A stretch of 64,000 nucleotides of DNA from Agrypnia vestita (lineage: Eukaryota > Arthropoda > Insecta > Trichoptera > Phryganeidae): contig JADDOH010011037.1 in NCBI GenBank assembly GCA_016648135.1, forward strand, positions 1 to 64,000, written 5' to 3'. This document shows, piece by piece, positions 46,201 through 57,082 of the stretch; position 1 is the first letter of the stretch, and each line of letters starts with the position of its first letter. The notes under the pieces were generated by a model. It had not been told where the DNA came from and did not search any database. It saw nothing but the letters and a program-made list of their open reading frames with translations. The position numbers and the translations under genes were made by a program.

Positions 46201-49200
46201 TAAATCCCACCTGATTGATATTACAATTAAAAAAATTAACCTATAAAACGAATCTGGAGATTATTTGTTTTACAAACAAAGATAACAATTACAAGGTATG
46301 GAGATAAGGAGTAAGAACTCTGATAAATCTTATCTTTTTCGGTCTAGACTTACATCTGGCCTCTGAATGCGGGGACAAGTAACTACCTTTCGTGACAATG
46401 ACTTCTGGAATATTTATATACAGGTTGAGAAAACTTAATGGGCCCTGAAGGGAAACCATTTTCAATCCTTAAGATAGATAATTTTACTTAAAGGAAACAT
46501 TCCTTGATTTTTAAAAAGAAACAAAGCTGCATTCAAAGATTTCTCGAAAAGCTTACCAATCAAACCAGCTAAAAAAATTCGAATAATATACACTTGCTAT
46601 TTTATTCCCCTAGTCGATACAGTCAATGTAAAAGATACAATTTTTTCTCCAAGAAACATTAGATCTTACACTCGTCTGTCGTATAAAATATCCATGAAAC
46701 CTTATATTCAGTACGCAAGGGCTTTAATCAACATCACCTAGACTAGAATTGTTCACTTTCAACAAGTAAAAAACATTTTTTATTTATGGTTTTTGTGTTT
46801 AATTTGTAGAACTCCATATTTATTTTTAGTGAAATTTAAAGTAAATTAAATTTTAATAAATATTATTATTATTATTAAAAAATAAAAAAATATAAAAAAA
46901 TATAAAAAAATAAAAAATAAAAATAAAAAAAAGTAAAAAACACGTTATAATTTTCTTATAACTTGTTTCAAACAGGAAAAAATCAAGAACGCCCTCCATA
47001 TAAGTAAAGCTTCAGCCAGTATATTTTATGTAAAATTCTTAATGTTTCATGTATCTTTTATGTTAGAATAAATAACAATTATATGTAAGGGCCCTGATAA
47101 GGGTCTTTTTCTGTAAAAATGTTATGTAAATCTTACCCAGCGTGTATCACGTTCAAGCGAGCGCGAGGCACCACGGAAATGAGCTACGCGCTGATTGGCT
47201 GACGCACGCTAGGTCTAAAGTATTAAATTGAATAAAAAGGCTGGATTCTTCTCCTTCTGTTTCTTCTACTTTACTCTTCGGTCTAGCATCATGTTTTAAA
47301 GAGTTTTATTTCTTCAACCTTCTCACCAACCTGCTTCTGGTGTCAAAGCCAGCCAAGTGAAATTTGGCAAATCAACCCTGCTACTACAGTCTTTGTCTTC
47401 TGCAAGACATATCATTAACATCCAAAGACATTCTATGGATTACGATCTCGCTAATTTATCTCTAAGTACCTTATTAAAGACTTAGACAAGAAAATCGTTT
47501 CTTTGTTAATAATAATTCTATGCACACTTCCTTCTAAGATGAGGCGTTCTGACGAAAAGTTTAAAAATATAATGTTTATACTGTGCGAGACTGCAATTTT
47601 GAAATTTGAACGAACATTTTGGACATTTTTATCGATTTTGTTTTGTTTTTCTTAGAGTTTTGCTTAGATTAGTTTTGAACATATACAAAACTCTCAAAAA
47701 ATTGATTTATGTTCAAATCTGAGAATATTTCGTTTATTTGAATGGACTATGCTAGAGACATCTGTAGTCTTTTCTCATTAACTAGTATACTCAAATTTTT
47801 TCAGTTGTTAATGATGCATCTATATTTTTAAATTGTAGTAACTAGCAATATACTTTTTAATGTATACATGGAAGTCTTACGAATTATTTGAAAAAAAAAA
47901 AAAAATATATATATATATAGGTACTAGAGTACGCTTGAAAATCAATTTATAAAAATCAATTGAAAATAGATTTTAGAATCTGATAATGATACTGTTAAGA
48001 ATAAGTGGAGTAATAAACACTATACTTTTTAATGTATACATGAAATTCTTTCGATTTATTATTATATTTACTAGAATACGCCTGAATAGTCAATTTATGA
48101 AATATTTTCAGACCATTTGAAAAAATATATTCGATAAATTACAACAATAAACTAAAACAAACACATTTAAAGTTTACCCGATGATGTAACTATGAGAGCA
48201 TACCAATAACAATCATACATAAGCATCTGCAAAATTACCTACAAAACTAACTCCTTTCTAACTTATAATTTTTCCTAGGTATGTTCAAAGAACACAGAAA
48301 TGTTCTTAGTACATACTTACTTATGAAAATATTGTTAAAATATATACTGGTGCATGAAAGGCGTTAAAAAATTTAAAATGCTGATTTTCAGGCGTATTTT
48401 AGTATATATGTTAAAATAATTCGTAAGAATTTCATGTATACTTTAATAAGTATATTGATTATTCCTCCACTTAGAAAATATAGAGGTGTCATAACCAGCT
48501 GCGAAAATCTATGTATTTTCATGAGAAAAGACTACAGATGTCTCTAGCATAGTCCATTCAAATAAGCGAAAGATTCTCAGATTTGAACATATAAAGAACT
48601 TACAAAATTTGATAATGTGTGGATGTTGCATTACGTAGAGTAATCATTTAAGCCATGGGTTAACGTATAAAAATACTTTCACACATATTTCTCATATTCA
48701 TAGCTTCTAAAAGTTATCTTAATTTACTCCTGTCTTTTCACCACTATTACTTATTATGTTAATAAATTATACGTACCTAATATTTAAATATATAAAAATT
48801 ATTGTATGTAAAATAGTAACATATTTTAAACGTGCAATAAACATCGATTCTTTGGCAGTGAAACTGAAACTGAACTGAATGTATGAAAAATCTCATTATG
48901 GATAAACTTTGTTTATTAAAGAAAAACAAGTTTGTATTAGACGTAAAACTCTAGATAAGTACACAAAAAATTATCCACCTGATCCAATACGCATTTAATG
49001 GCGTAACGTTAGTCAGGTCAAAATTCCAACATACTTCAAATATTTATAGAGTAAAATAAAATAACAAAAAATATAAACGCGCACACGGAATACGTGTCAC
49101 GTAAATATTTTAACAATTTTAACGTTAAACTAATCGCCTTAGTTATTAAAAAAGGGATAAGCTTGTTTTTCGAAATGAGACTCGAATCTGCGATCACTGG

Positions 49201-50728
49201 ATCAGTAGGCTAACGTCTTGTAGTCTGAGGCTTGGATCGATATTTTTCGATATTCTCATCGAAAGATATCGATCATGTCGGAAGCCGCAGACAGCACAGC
49301 CCTATACCTTTTTTTTGGGAGAATATTCTGGAAGCATCACAAATGTCTATAAATAGAGGGAGAGACGCGATTTCTAACACTCTCCTCGTAGACCCCGTTC
49401 ATCCAGTGTTTTATAACTAGTCTTAAGTTTTTATTAAAAAGTATTGTTAAAAATCGGTGTATTCAAAAATTAAATAAATCTTGTAAGTATATTCTAAATT
49501 CTTCTTTTTATTCTCTGCTTCCCGAAATATATGAATATTCCAATATTTAGATACCCCAGTATTTAAATATTGTGGTGACCCCTTAAATAAAAATACAGCC
49601 ATAAAAAACAAAAAATACCAGAGGACAAATATCATCCTCCCGCGCCCCTACCACAGTCTTTCTTAATGAGGTATTAAACAAACAAGCATTGTTTTCAAAC
49701 ACTTTTTAATATTTAGTCTTCCTCCTCGTGAGAACTAGAAGTACATAGTTTCAAAATCACTCAAATCTATTTTATTTCAAAGACAAAATATATATATTTT
49801 TTAATTTTCACTAAATTGAACCTTGAGTAATATTTTAAGAGGAGCATTTCCTCTTATCATCAGCTGTAATTTACAGCATAAAGTGTTATAAATTACACCT
49901 GATGATGGAGGGAGAGAGAAATTAAAATAATTATGTTGCACCACAAAGTAAAAGTCATATCAATCAATAATATTACAAAATATATTTATATTAAAATAAA
50001 TTAACTCTTTTTTAAACGCCACTTTATTGATATTAATTTCGATATTTCGTCGCTGTATATATAATTAATCCTACGTGCCGTTTTAGTACATTCTGAGATA
50101 AACGAATAAAATTGTTTTAAAAAATAATTGCACTGACTACATTTATAAAAAATATTTTAAATTTTTACTAGGCTGACTTCCCAGATGAACAGCAATGTTT
50201 TTTTTAGTATATCTCCATTATTTATATGAAAAATTGTCAAATTGATTCGTTCATCTCAGATTGTACTAAACGGCACATTGGCTTTATTATATATATATAC
50301 AGTGACGATTTATAGAAAATCTACATTTACGGATACAGTGATTGACAATAGCTCGAGTCACCCAATCTTCCACAAACATACAGCGTTCCATTCAATGATT
50401 TCGCTAGTAAAAAGTAGTTAGGCCACCTAGCGTGTTGTAGCATCAAGTAAATATATGTATATTTTTGTGATTTGTGATGCTTCAGTCATGTCCTCATGTC
50501 CTGCCGCGAATATTTTTTTGCTTAATTATTTTATGCTTATATATTTTTTTAAATTATTTTGGGCATATTTCATATAAAACAATTATTAACTTACTCTTCG
50601 CCGTGATCAAGATGTCGATTTTCTGACTTGTGGGAATTAGAATGAGATGCAGAATCACTCAAAGTATTCGACGAACCATGACAGATGGCCATAAGTAAAC
50701 CGAGGTAAAAAATCAAACACCTCGCCAT
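43246..50728 (-). CDS. Secreted carboxylesterase (alpha/beta hydrolase), CXE-1
   Basis: Hydrolyses carboxylic esters; insect relatives act on xenobiotics, odorants or hormones, and the substrate here is unknown. Spliced model: exons 50728-50595, 45019-44869, 44789-43486, 43402-43246, all with GT/AG introns, total 1746 nt or 581 residues, normal for the family. Residues 1-20 form a signal peptide, so it is secreted. Oxyanion motif HGGGF at about 157, nucleophile elbow GESAG with Ser239, acid Glu369, His488 in GAAHTDE; Cys116 and Cys133 make the conserved disulfide. No ER-retention tail. Very similar to CXE-2 in sequence, exon limits and phases, hence a tandem duplicate. GESAG rather than GQSAG speaks against a classical juvenile hormone esterase. 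No frame damage. Intron 1 is 5.6 kb and holds many repeats. Confidence 0.9.
45503..45998 (-). repeat. HSE-rich SINE-like repeat, copy D, in CXE-1 intron 1
   Basis: Inverse orientation: begins on the minus strand at 45998 with TTAGCTGTGCCCGCGCGGC and ends in a TA tract near 45503. It lies about 0.5 kb upstream of exon 2 and on the same strand as the gene. Confidence 0.8.
45778..45933 (-). promoter_or_regulatory. Heat-shock-element arrays in copy D (intron of CXE-1)
   Basis: TTC 45799, GAA 45804, TTC 45809, GAA 45814, TTC 45819, TAA 45824, TTC 45829: six perfect of seven steps. Another run, TTC 45916, GAA 45921, TTC 45926, GAA 45931, is perfect. Palindromic units make strand irrelevant. Confidence 0.6.
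46855..46945. repeat. (ATT)n and A-rich low-complexity tract
   Basis: TATTATTATTATTA followed by AAAAAATAT-type repeats. Confidence 0.8.
47084..47350 (+). mobile_element. LTR-like promoter fragment in CXE-1 intron 1
   Basis: TGTAAGGGCCC start, inverse CCAAT box (ATTGG 47194-47198), TATA-like ATAAAAAG (47232-47239), then TGGTGTCAAAGCC (47338-47350), which resembles a tRNA primer binding site right after an LTR. No coding part follows. Orientation is opposite to the gene. Confidence 0.35.
47690..48615. mobile_element. Long imperfect palindrome, probable foldback DNA element
   Basis: The left arm has TATGTTCAAATCTGAGAATA near 47707, then ATGGACTATGCTAGAGACAT, then CTGTAGTCTTTTCTCAT. The right arm carries the same order inverted, ending near 48595. 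Inner blocks (GTATACATG..., AATACGCCTGAA) also match in inverse. The left arm contains that inner unit twice (about 47862 and 48027). No transposase. It lies in CXE-1 intron 1. Confidence 0.65.
49165..49235 (-). repeat. tRNA-like SINE head
   Basis: Minus strand AGATTCGAGTCTC (B-box-like) preceded by TAGCCTACTGATCCAG. Not a foldable tRNA as far as I can tell. Confidence 0.35.
49330..49480 (+). promoter_or_regulatory. TATA box with nearby poly(A) signal, LTR-like
   Basis: CTATAAATAGAGGGAG at about 49350 followed by AATAAA near 49472, in a short repeat-flanked unit. The layout suggests an LTR fragment; no end repeats found. Confidence 0.3.
49800..50000. mobile_element. Inverted pair of Penelope-like termini in CXE-1 intron 1
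   Basis: Minus core 49863-49832 (CTGATGA, perfect stem AAGAGGA/TCCTCTT, then AAAATATTAC) and plus core 49899-49921 (CTGATGA ... GAAATT). The block TTGCACCACAAAGTAA that follows also flanks the pair at 56.4 kb. The minus core is in the sense orientation of CXE-1. Confidence 0.55.
50595..50728 (-). CDS. CXE-1 exon 1 (signal peptide exon)
   Basis: ATG at 50728 opens MARCLIFYLGLLMAICHGSS, a clear signal peptide, then a Ser/His-rich linker, and ends with GA before a GTAAGT donor. The 2-nt overhang completes a Glu codon with the first base of exon 2 (45019). The CXE-2 exon at 60058-60185 has the same length class, phase, donor and residue pattern (C-IF-L, ICH, DSA). Confidence 0.8.
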
Positions 50729-50784
50729 GATGTACGACTAATGGAGTTCAGCAGAAACGACACGCTGTATCCATTCAAATGTTC

Positions 50785-50825
50785 TTTAATGATTTTTTTT
50801 CAACGCGTCATCTCTTTTATAAAGG
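50785..50825 (-). promoter_or_regulatory. CXE-1 core promoter: TATA box and initiator
   Basis: Minus strand: TATAAAAG (50821-50814), then 31 nt downstream an initiator-like TCATTA with its A at 50790. This predicts a 62-nt 5' UTR before the ATG. Spacing is canonical. Confidence 0.6.
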
Positions 50826-50829
50826 CTGC

Positions 50830-52870
50830 TCGAGGTGTTTGCTGAAGACGATGAGACTATTCAAATTAATAAGACTGTAAATTATAGTCATTATTTGAAA
50901 AGACACGCATACATAGAAAACAAATTTCAATGCTCCTTCTTCGGTCGTGTGACAAGGTGACCTCCAAGCCCCATATTTTTTAATTTTTATGTATACAAGA
51001 GAATTTACCCATACTGAGCGTCCCAAAAAGTACAGTTTATTTGTATTTTATTACATTGACATTCATTTACCTTCGCTAAATCTCTTACGCCTGGGCCATT
51101 TGGTAATCTTGGTATTTTTCTGAATAATTAATAAAAACGTGAAACACATAGCAAATAACCATTAAATTGCTGTAAAAAAATATAAAATGCGAATAACTTA
51201 ATACAATACAATGCTTATTTGGTAAAATGTATGTAATAGAATCATTTTAAAAGTCAATCTCGAGAAAATCATAGCACTAAATTTCATTAAAAGTGAAAAA
51301 TAGAAATAAAACTAAAGAAAGTGTTAATTTAGATAAATTAAATCTGTGCGACTTAATTATTAAATTAAGTCTCACAGAGATAAAGCTATTTATAGGGGAA
51401 ACGTGTACGTAGGTCTACGTAGTATGGCCAGAGGGCTTATGATCACTCTGCACAATGTAACGCTCTTCAATTCCACAGAAAGTACACACTCAGTCTCATG
51501 GAGACTTCTGTAATTTATCTTACTCTTTATAAATATTTATTCATCTTACGATGATGTCTTTCTTGCACAAGAGCACAGAGTACCGCAAATGATGACGCAC
51601 CTCTTACTCAGGACCGGTTTGTGAGCTCGTGTCCTTATGTCAGTCCTTAACAAACTGCTGCCATTTAAGCATTATTTTTTTCTAATTTTATACATCATTC
51701 ATTGTCCCCGGTGGAATTACAAATATTTATTCAAACAAATTATAAAATATGATGATGCAGCCTTAAGTTTAAAAAACGCGTACTCAAGATATACGCACAC
51801 ACACACGCACAACAATTCAAACAATAAAAAATACAAATAAAATTAAAGTACACAACATAAAATAATACTAACATAAAGAATAAGACCATTTTTGCACTCT
51901 TATAGAATAAACACATCACATACAAAAAACGATTGTAAAACAATGTACAATTAGAAACAAGGAAATAATAGATATTTATCAGAAAAAAAACTCTCGTTCA
52001 GGAAATAAATAAAACAATTGTAGGACAACCCGTGGTACTCACTTCGAGCAGGTGTTTTTCTAGTAATGGTCAACAATTCCATTCTACAACAGGATACTCC
52101 TCTCAGGATCTCCCATCGAGATACCTACACTCTAATAAACTCTCGGAAAGGTTCATCGTTTCTTCTTTAAATCCCATATTTTTTTCCCATTCACATTAGT
52201 GTATATAGTTTTTGCGTAGTGTATAATGCAATCAGGTCCTTAGATAGACAGTGCTGGCATTGTGAATCTCAAGGTCTGAAAGAAAGTCTCTTGGACTTCC
52301 TCCCGATTGATAGTCTTCGATCATGCGCTGCAGCTCAATAGATGCAGCAATATAATCTACTAGGAAAGAGGGACCCGCCAACCACCCAGAACCGTTCTAT
52401 CAGCAATAGCTCCCATATCGGCCCTATCTTTAAGGCTAAAGTGGCCGTACTCACCGCCCCGCCGACACTCGTGGGAATGCGAACGGGATGGGGAGACGTC
52501 CACACAAAACCTCCTCTCTGCCTCCAAGGCGTAGGGACAAATGACAATTTAAATACACTTATCATCCATTAAGTGGGAATTGCAAGTTACATATGTAGAG
52601 GAAATGCTACACTATAAAATATGAATAAACGAAGTCCATAGTAATAAGCATAAACATAAAAACACAACATGTAGACATACATTTTAGGAGCCAAATTAAT
52701 TAAATTGAAAAAAATAAAAAGAACCGCACCTTAGAGACAGTTATTAGAGTAATTCACTCCCTTCAGGGAAAAATTAAAATAAAATTACAAGCACAAATAT
52801 TAAGAGACTCGCCAGTCCAGAGATCCATGGCCGGCAGATATAACCACGGTAATGATCCTAACTAATTAAG
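50830..52870. other. No recognisable gene; GC-richer patch at 52340-52530
   Basis: AT-rich DNA upstream of CXE-1. The patch at 52340-52530 is open on both strands (76 codons each) and has GGTGAGTACGG on the minus strand, a good donor site. No family recognised. Confidence 0.35.
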
Positions 52871-52879
52871 TTGCGTCTA

Positions 52880-53400
52880 TAGAAATTTTGTCATGACAGA
52901 AATCACTAGCGGAAAATAAAAAACCAGTAGGAAAATAAAAAATAGTAAAATAAAAAAAACAGTCACACTCCAGCACACCCGAATAAAATCTTTGAAATTC
53001 GACAAGTTATTATCATTCCTGAGAAGGTCAACGCTTACTATGGATACACCACCTAGATTCCTTACCAAGCCCTCTCGATAATCATCTAAAATAGGACAAT
53101 TCTTTAATAGGTGCTCCGACGTCCAAATCAAATAACTTGCTTTTGAATTCACCGTGACCCGAGACCATCTGCACCGAAAAGGGGTCAAGCACCGGAGGAC
53201 CACCTCTTCCTTTAACCTGAACCTATACTGAGGGGAGCAAGGTATAGGTCCACCGTTCCTGAACCGCCGCATCCCATATTTCCTGCCAGACCCCTAGAGT
53301 CTCACGCCTGAGCCCTGCACAGAGTTCATTAACGTTATAGTGTCTGAGGGCCTAAATGATGCAACTCCCAGCGTGCAGCCAGCCGCCGTTATAATCTACC
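52880..53400 (-). pseudogene. R1-like LINE C-terminal fragment
   Basis: Minus strand, in two frames: GVWQEIWDAAVQERWTYTLL, then SVQMVSGHGEFKSKLF, then WTSEHLLKNCPILDDYREGL. This matches the conserved end of R1-clade LINE proteins ('RW..RWD....RWTY.LIP', 'SGHG.F..YL', 'EH.LF.CP'). Frameshifted and truncated. Confidence 0.6.
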
Positions 53401-53539
53401 AATGATTTTTTTTCAATTCAATTAAATTTATTTATTTTTTATAAAACATTTTCATTACAAACCCAAATTTAATTCGTAAATATTATAAATAAGTTTAAAA
53501 ATTTTAAACAAATATAAACAAAATCAAATATTAAACATA

Positions 53540-53740
53540 TATGAAATCATAATTTATAGAAATAAACTTTGTTTCCACAAGTTTTATATTGAAAAAAATT
53601 CAACATGTTTCAAAGCCAATGGCCCCTTCGTTAGGAAGAAAGGAAGGAAGGGGCCATTGGCTTTGAAACATGTTTAATTTTTTTCAATAAAAAAGTGGTG
53701 TAGACAAAGTTTATTTCTATAAATTATAATTATAATGTCA
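53540..53740. mobile_element. Tight foldback of Penelope-like termini (ACATGT family)
   Basis: Arms of about 95 bp (53540-53635, 53642-53740) are nearly perfect inverted copies joined through a short GGAA-rich centre. The left, minus core reads CTAACGA, then GGGGCC/GGCTTT stem II, then GAAACATGTT. The right, plus core keeps GAAACATGTT (53665-53674) but has lost its first box at the join. Confidence 0.65.
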
Positions 53741-53789
53741 CCACAAAATAATTTTGCTGTGTGCGAAGAAGAAAATATATAAAATCATT

Positions 53790-54270
53790 CGCATCAAAGG
53801 TATAGGAGAATCCTGCTTCGGAATACCCTCTCAGAGATATGGAACAGATCAATGTCCAGAGTAAGATTGTTCAACATAGCAGTAGCTCTTCCAACAGGCA
53901 GGTTGGTCCTGTATATTGAAACAATCAATGCTGACGCTTTCTTAGGTAATTATCGAGAACATACAAACTAATGCTCTGCATAATTTCAGGATTATCGTTC
54001 CTACCGCGCAACAATCGATAAAAATGCGTAATCAGATACAAATTCCTGGTAGTCTCTAAACTATTGTAGCCAAGCATACCCTGGAGGAACTCGGTTGGGT
54101 AAAGCCAAGGATAATGCCCGTACTCTCTTATGTAGAAACTTTTTTTGTACTTTCTCTACCATAAGTGAGTACTTAAGCTCATGTGACCCCCAAATCATCG
54201 AGCCACTCTCGAGTCCTGATTCCATGTCTAGCATGCATAGTTTGTCAAAAATGATTGTACTTAAAACACT
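53790..54270 (-). pseudogene. LINE reverse-transcriptase C-terminal fragment
   Basis: Minus strand: LCMLDMESGLESGSMIWGSH, then KYSLMVEKVQKKFLHK, then NRVPPGYAWLQ. This is the 'LEYGS.IW.P....I..IE.VQ..FL' block after the palm of Jockey/CR1-like LINEs. Frame broken by stops. Confidence 0.55.
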
Positions 54271-54344
54271 TTATGGCACCCACATAGTTCTTAACACATC
54301 AGACATTTTATCCTATGACTCAAATATCTGAATCTATTAGAACG

Positions 54345-56035
54345 TGAAGAACATCCACCAATATTGCATGTATGGTGTATATATACATATAATTGACGAT
54401 GAGTTCTTCGCGTCGACCAAATACAGAGATTCTTTTCGTTGTACTACCGATAGCTGTCCTACTACTGTATATATTCCTTCAATATTTAAGTCAAAAATTT
54501 ATTGTATAACATCTTGCTCTTCGATTTCCAAATGAAACTTCATAAATTACAATCCTAGGTAGGCATCGTTTTAGTTTGAAAATCTTGAGAGGTCATGCCT
54601 AGCGAGGGGTTAAAAAAGGTGATTATTAAAAATGTCAAAACTTTTAAATATTTATTATTTATATTAAGTACATTTAAATATATTTATTTTCAAGTATGGA
54701 TGAGATACAAAAATTGTCCAGACTGCCTTTGAAAAAACGGGTTTTTCGATGACCACTTTTGTTCGTATTCGGATCTTTTTAAATAAAAAAACGTAATGGG
54801 TAATTATTACATATTTTATTATATTCATGAGTAAATTGATCGAAGGATTTTGAAAAATCAGTTTGCTAAAAAATGGCAAAGGTTCAAAGTAAGCATTTTA
54901 ATTTCTTACTAAAAATGACTCGTTTTTATTGATTTAAAAACTAAATAAATATTTAGAGCATACTTTTCATTTTTTAAGAAAGATTTTTCTTCTTTGAGTA
55001 ATAAACACTCGCAAAATTTAGAGGATAAAATACAATACAAAAATAAAATACAAAAACAAGGCATAACCCCTTAATTCTTTTTGACTCAAGTATTGTTTAA
55101 GAAGATACTTTTTTTTTCTTTGTACAATCTATAATCCTTCAGGGGATGGACTGTCGATTTTATTGCCTGAAAATCATCATTATTTGGATCTCAAGTTGTC
55201 TATTTTCTCTATGGGATCACCAGTCGATACTTAAGTATTTGAAGTATAAATTAATATCGAAGGTCCGTGAAGACCAACTATTCTAGTAGTACAATTGATC
55301 TTATCTGTTTAAAGAGTTATCGAACGGATTTTTAAGCAATAGCTGCGGTGTAACTTATTGTGCTGACGATTTTTTCTGTCTAATTCTACTGTTGATTCTA
55401 ATGTCGTTATTTAATCATTTATCTTGTATTTCTTCGTACACCCAACAACTCAATTTCGATTTTTCAATTTCTACTGTATAAATTTCCATAAAGAATATCG
55501 AGGTGAAATGCTTTTACTTATCTTTTAGTCAGCATTTCAAGCTTTATCGTCAGTTGTTTCTTGTTAGATGAGTATGTGCTTTATTTATCAAACATTATCT
55601 ATGTAGTGTAAGAACAGAAATTTTAAGTACGGAGCAATTAACATTATTATTATTTAGATAACTGGTACGAATAGCAATTTTGTTTCAAATAATATCATCA
55701 TTTACGGTAGTTTCACCACCAATCCGAAAATAATTTAATTTAAACCAAGAGCTTGTTTAAAAAAACCAAAATCAGAACAATAACTTATATGAATATTTCG
55801 AATAATTTTGCGGCTATGAGACACCATTGCAATGGTAAATAATGGTACAAATTTGGCACGATACAGCTATTCACTATATATAATATATTATATTGTACAG
55901 TTTAAAACGGAAACAAGCTCTCAAAATATTACACGCTAGTTGTAAATTGTCAACAATTATAAATAACTATTGTAACGTCAAAAATGTTGGGAATATTGAT
56001 TCGCATCCTTGTTAATCTCTAGTTTATATTTATAG
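54345..56035. other. No gene seen
   Basis: AT-rich, small unassigned frames only. Confidence 0.5.
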
Positions 56036-56041
56036 TATTTT

Positions 56042-56260
56042 TTGGCGGTCCACGGAGAGGCAGCAGTAGCAACATGAGTTGAGCGGCAAGTTCGGATTAG
56101 TCTTCTTAGTTCGGATTGATCCAGGGTTCCAAGCCTCATCTCCGGCCATTTTATTTCGTTTTTTTAGCAGTGAATTCGAAGGAAATTACGGACGTTTCAC
56201 GAAGTTACAGAGATGGATGGACAGATTAGTAATTAAACATCGTAATATAAATAAAAAAAA
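56042..56260 (+). repeat. tRNA-derived SINE, family 2, copy 2
   Basis: GGCGGTCCACGGAGAGGCAG, a GGGTTCCAAGCCTC B-box-like block, ATCTCCGGCC, and the tail ACGAAGTTAC. Same order as 42066-42230. Confidence 0.5.
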
Positions 56261-56309
56261 CAATAAAGATAATTTAAATATGAAATATAACTATACTTAA
56301 CAATTATGA

Positions 56310-56540
56310 AAATAAAATTATTTAAGTTAATTTCATTGAACGATTTGGCAGTTACTTTGTGGTGCAATATTTTAATTTAAAATATATTTTCATTCAAACT
56401 TTGTACTGCATACCCAATGTGAGTCATTTAATAATACTAATGTTTCGAGAGGAACACTTCCTCTTGTCATCAGTTAGTCATTCACTATGTTTACCTGATG
56501 ATGAGGGGATTGTTTCTCTCAAAACTATATAAGTAATGGC
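56310..56540. mobile_element. Inverted pair of Penelope-like termini with good ribozyme-like cores
   Basis: Minus core 56473-56442: CTGATGA, perfect 7-bp stem II AGAGGAA/TTCCTCT, GAAAC, then ATTA loop and GTA as a 2-bp stem III. Plus core 56495-56525: CTGATGA, GAG/CTC stem II, AAAAC. Flank ACTTTGTGGTGCAATA is shared, inverted, with 49.9 kb. Confidence 0.6.
56442..56473 (-). ncRNA. Hammerhead-ribozyme-like motif with intact core
   Basis: All conserved core bases present on the minus strand. Stem I appears to start with only TAA/TTA, so folding strength is uncertain. Confidence 0.55.
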
Positions 56541-56589
56541 CAGTGCGTGGGTAAGTACTAACTAAGATAAATAAATGAGCACTGAACGT

Positions 56590-56955
56590 TTTTGAAAGGA
56601 AAACTTTGAGGCGTATCTTCGGACCGGTTCTAGAAAATGATCTTTGGCCCAGACGTTACAACAATGAGCTCTATACTCTGTTTAAGGAGTCAAACGTCAC
56701 AAAATTTATGAAACTGGGAAGACTTCGGTGGCTGGGTTATGCGGAGAGAATGTCCAAGCATCAAGCACCAAAGTCCCTGCTGAACTCAAGGCCAATAGGG
56801 CAAAGGAGCTTAGGAAGGCCAAAATTAAAATGGAGTGACAACGTCCTCAAATGCATCTCTCGCTTGGAGCTTTGGAACTGGAGAGAGCTGGTACTAAACC
56901 GAGGTGAGTGGAGGAAGATTCTTGAGGAGGCCAAGACCCACCAAGGGTTGTAGTG
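56590..56955 (+). pseudogene. RTE-like LINE C-terminal fragment
   Basis: Plus strand: FERKTLRRIFGPVLENDLWP, GRLRWLGYAERM, SLGRPKLKWSDNV, RGEWRKILEEAKTHQGL, stop at 56953, then GATGATGA. These are textbook closing motifs of insect endonuclease-reverse transcriptase LINEs, with an open frame over 115 codons. 5'-truncated copy. Confidence 0.75.
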
Positions 56956-57082
56956 CCAAGAGTGATGATGAAATTAAAATTTCGCCTTCAAGAGTGAGCA
57001 AGAGCGTATTGCACCAGTATGCTCTTGATAGTTTTCTAAGAAAAGAAAATACACACATTCTTAGTGTAGTAAAATTATAATT

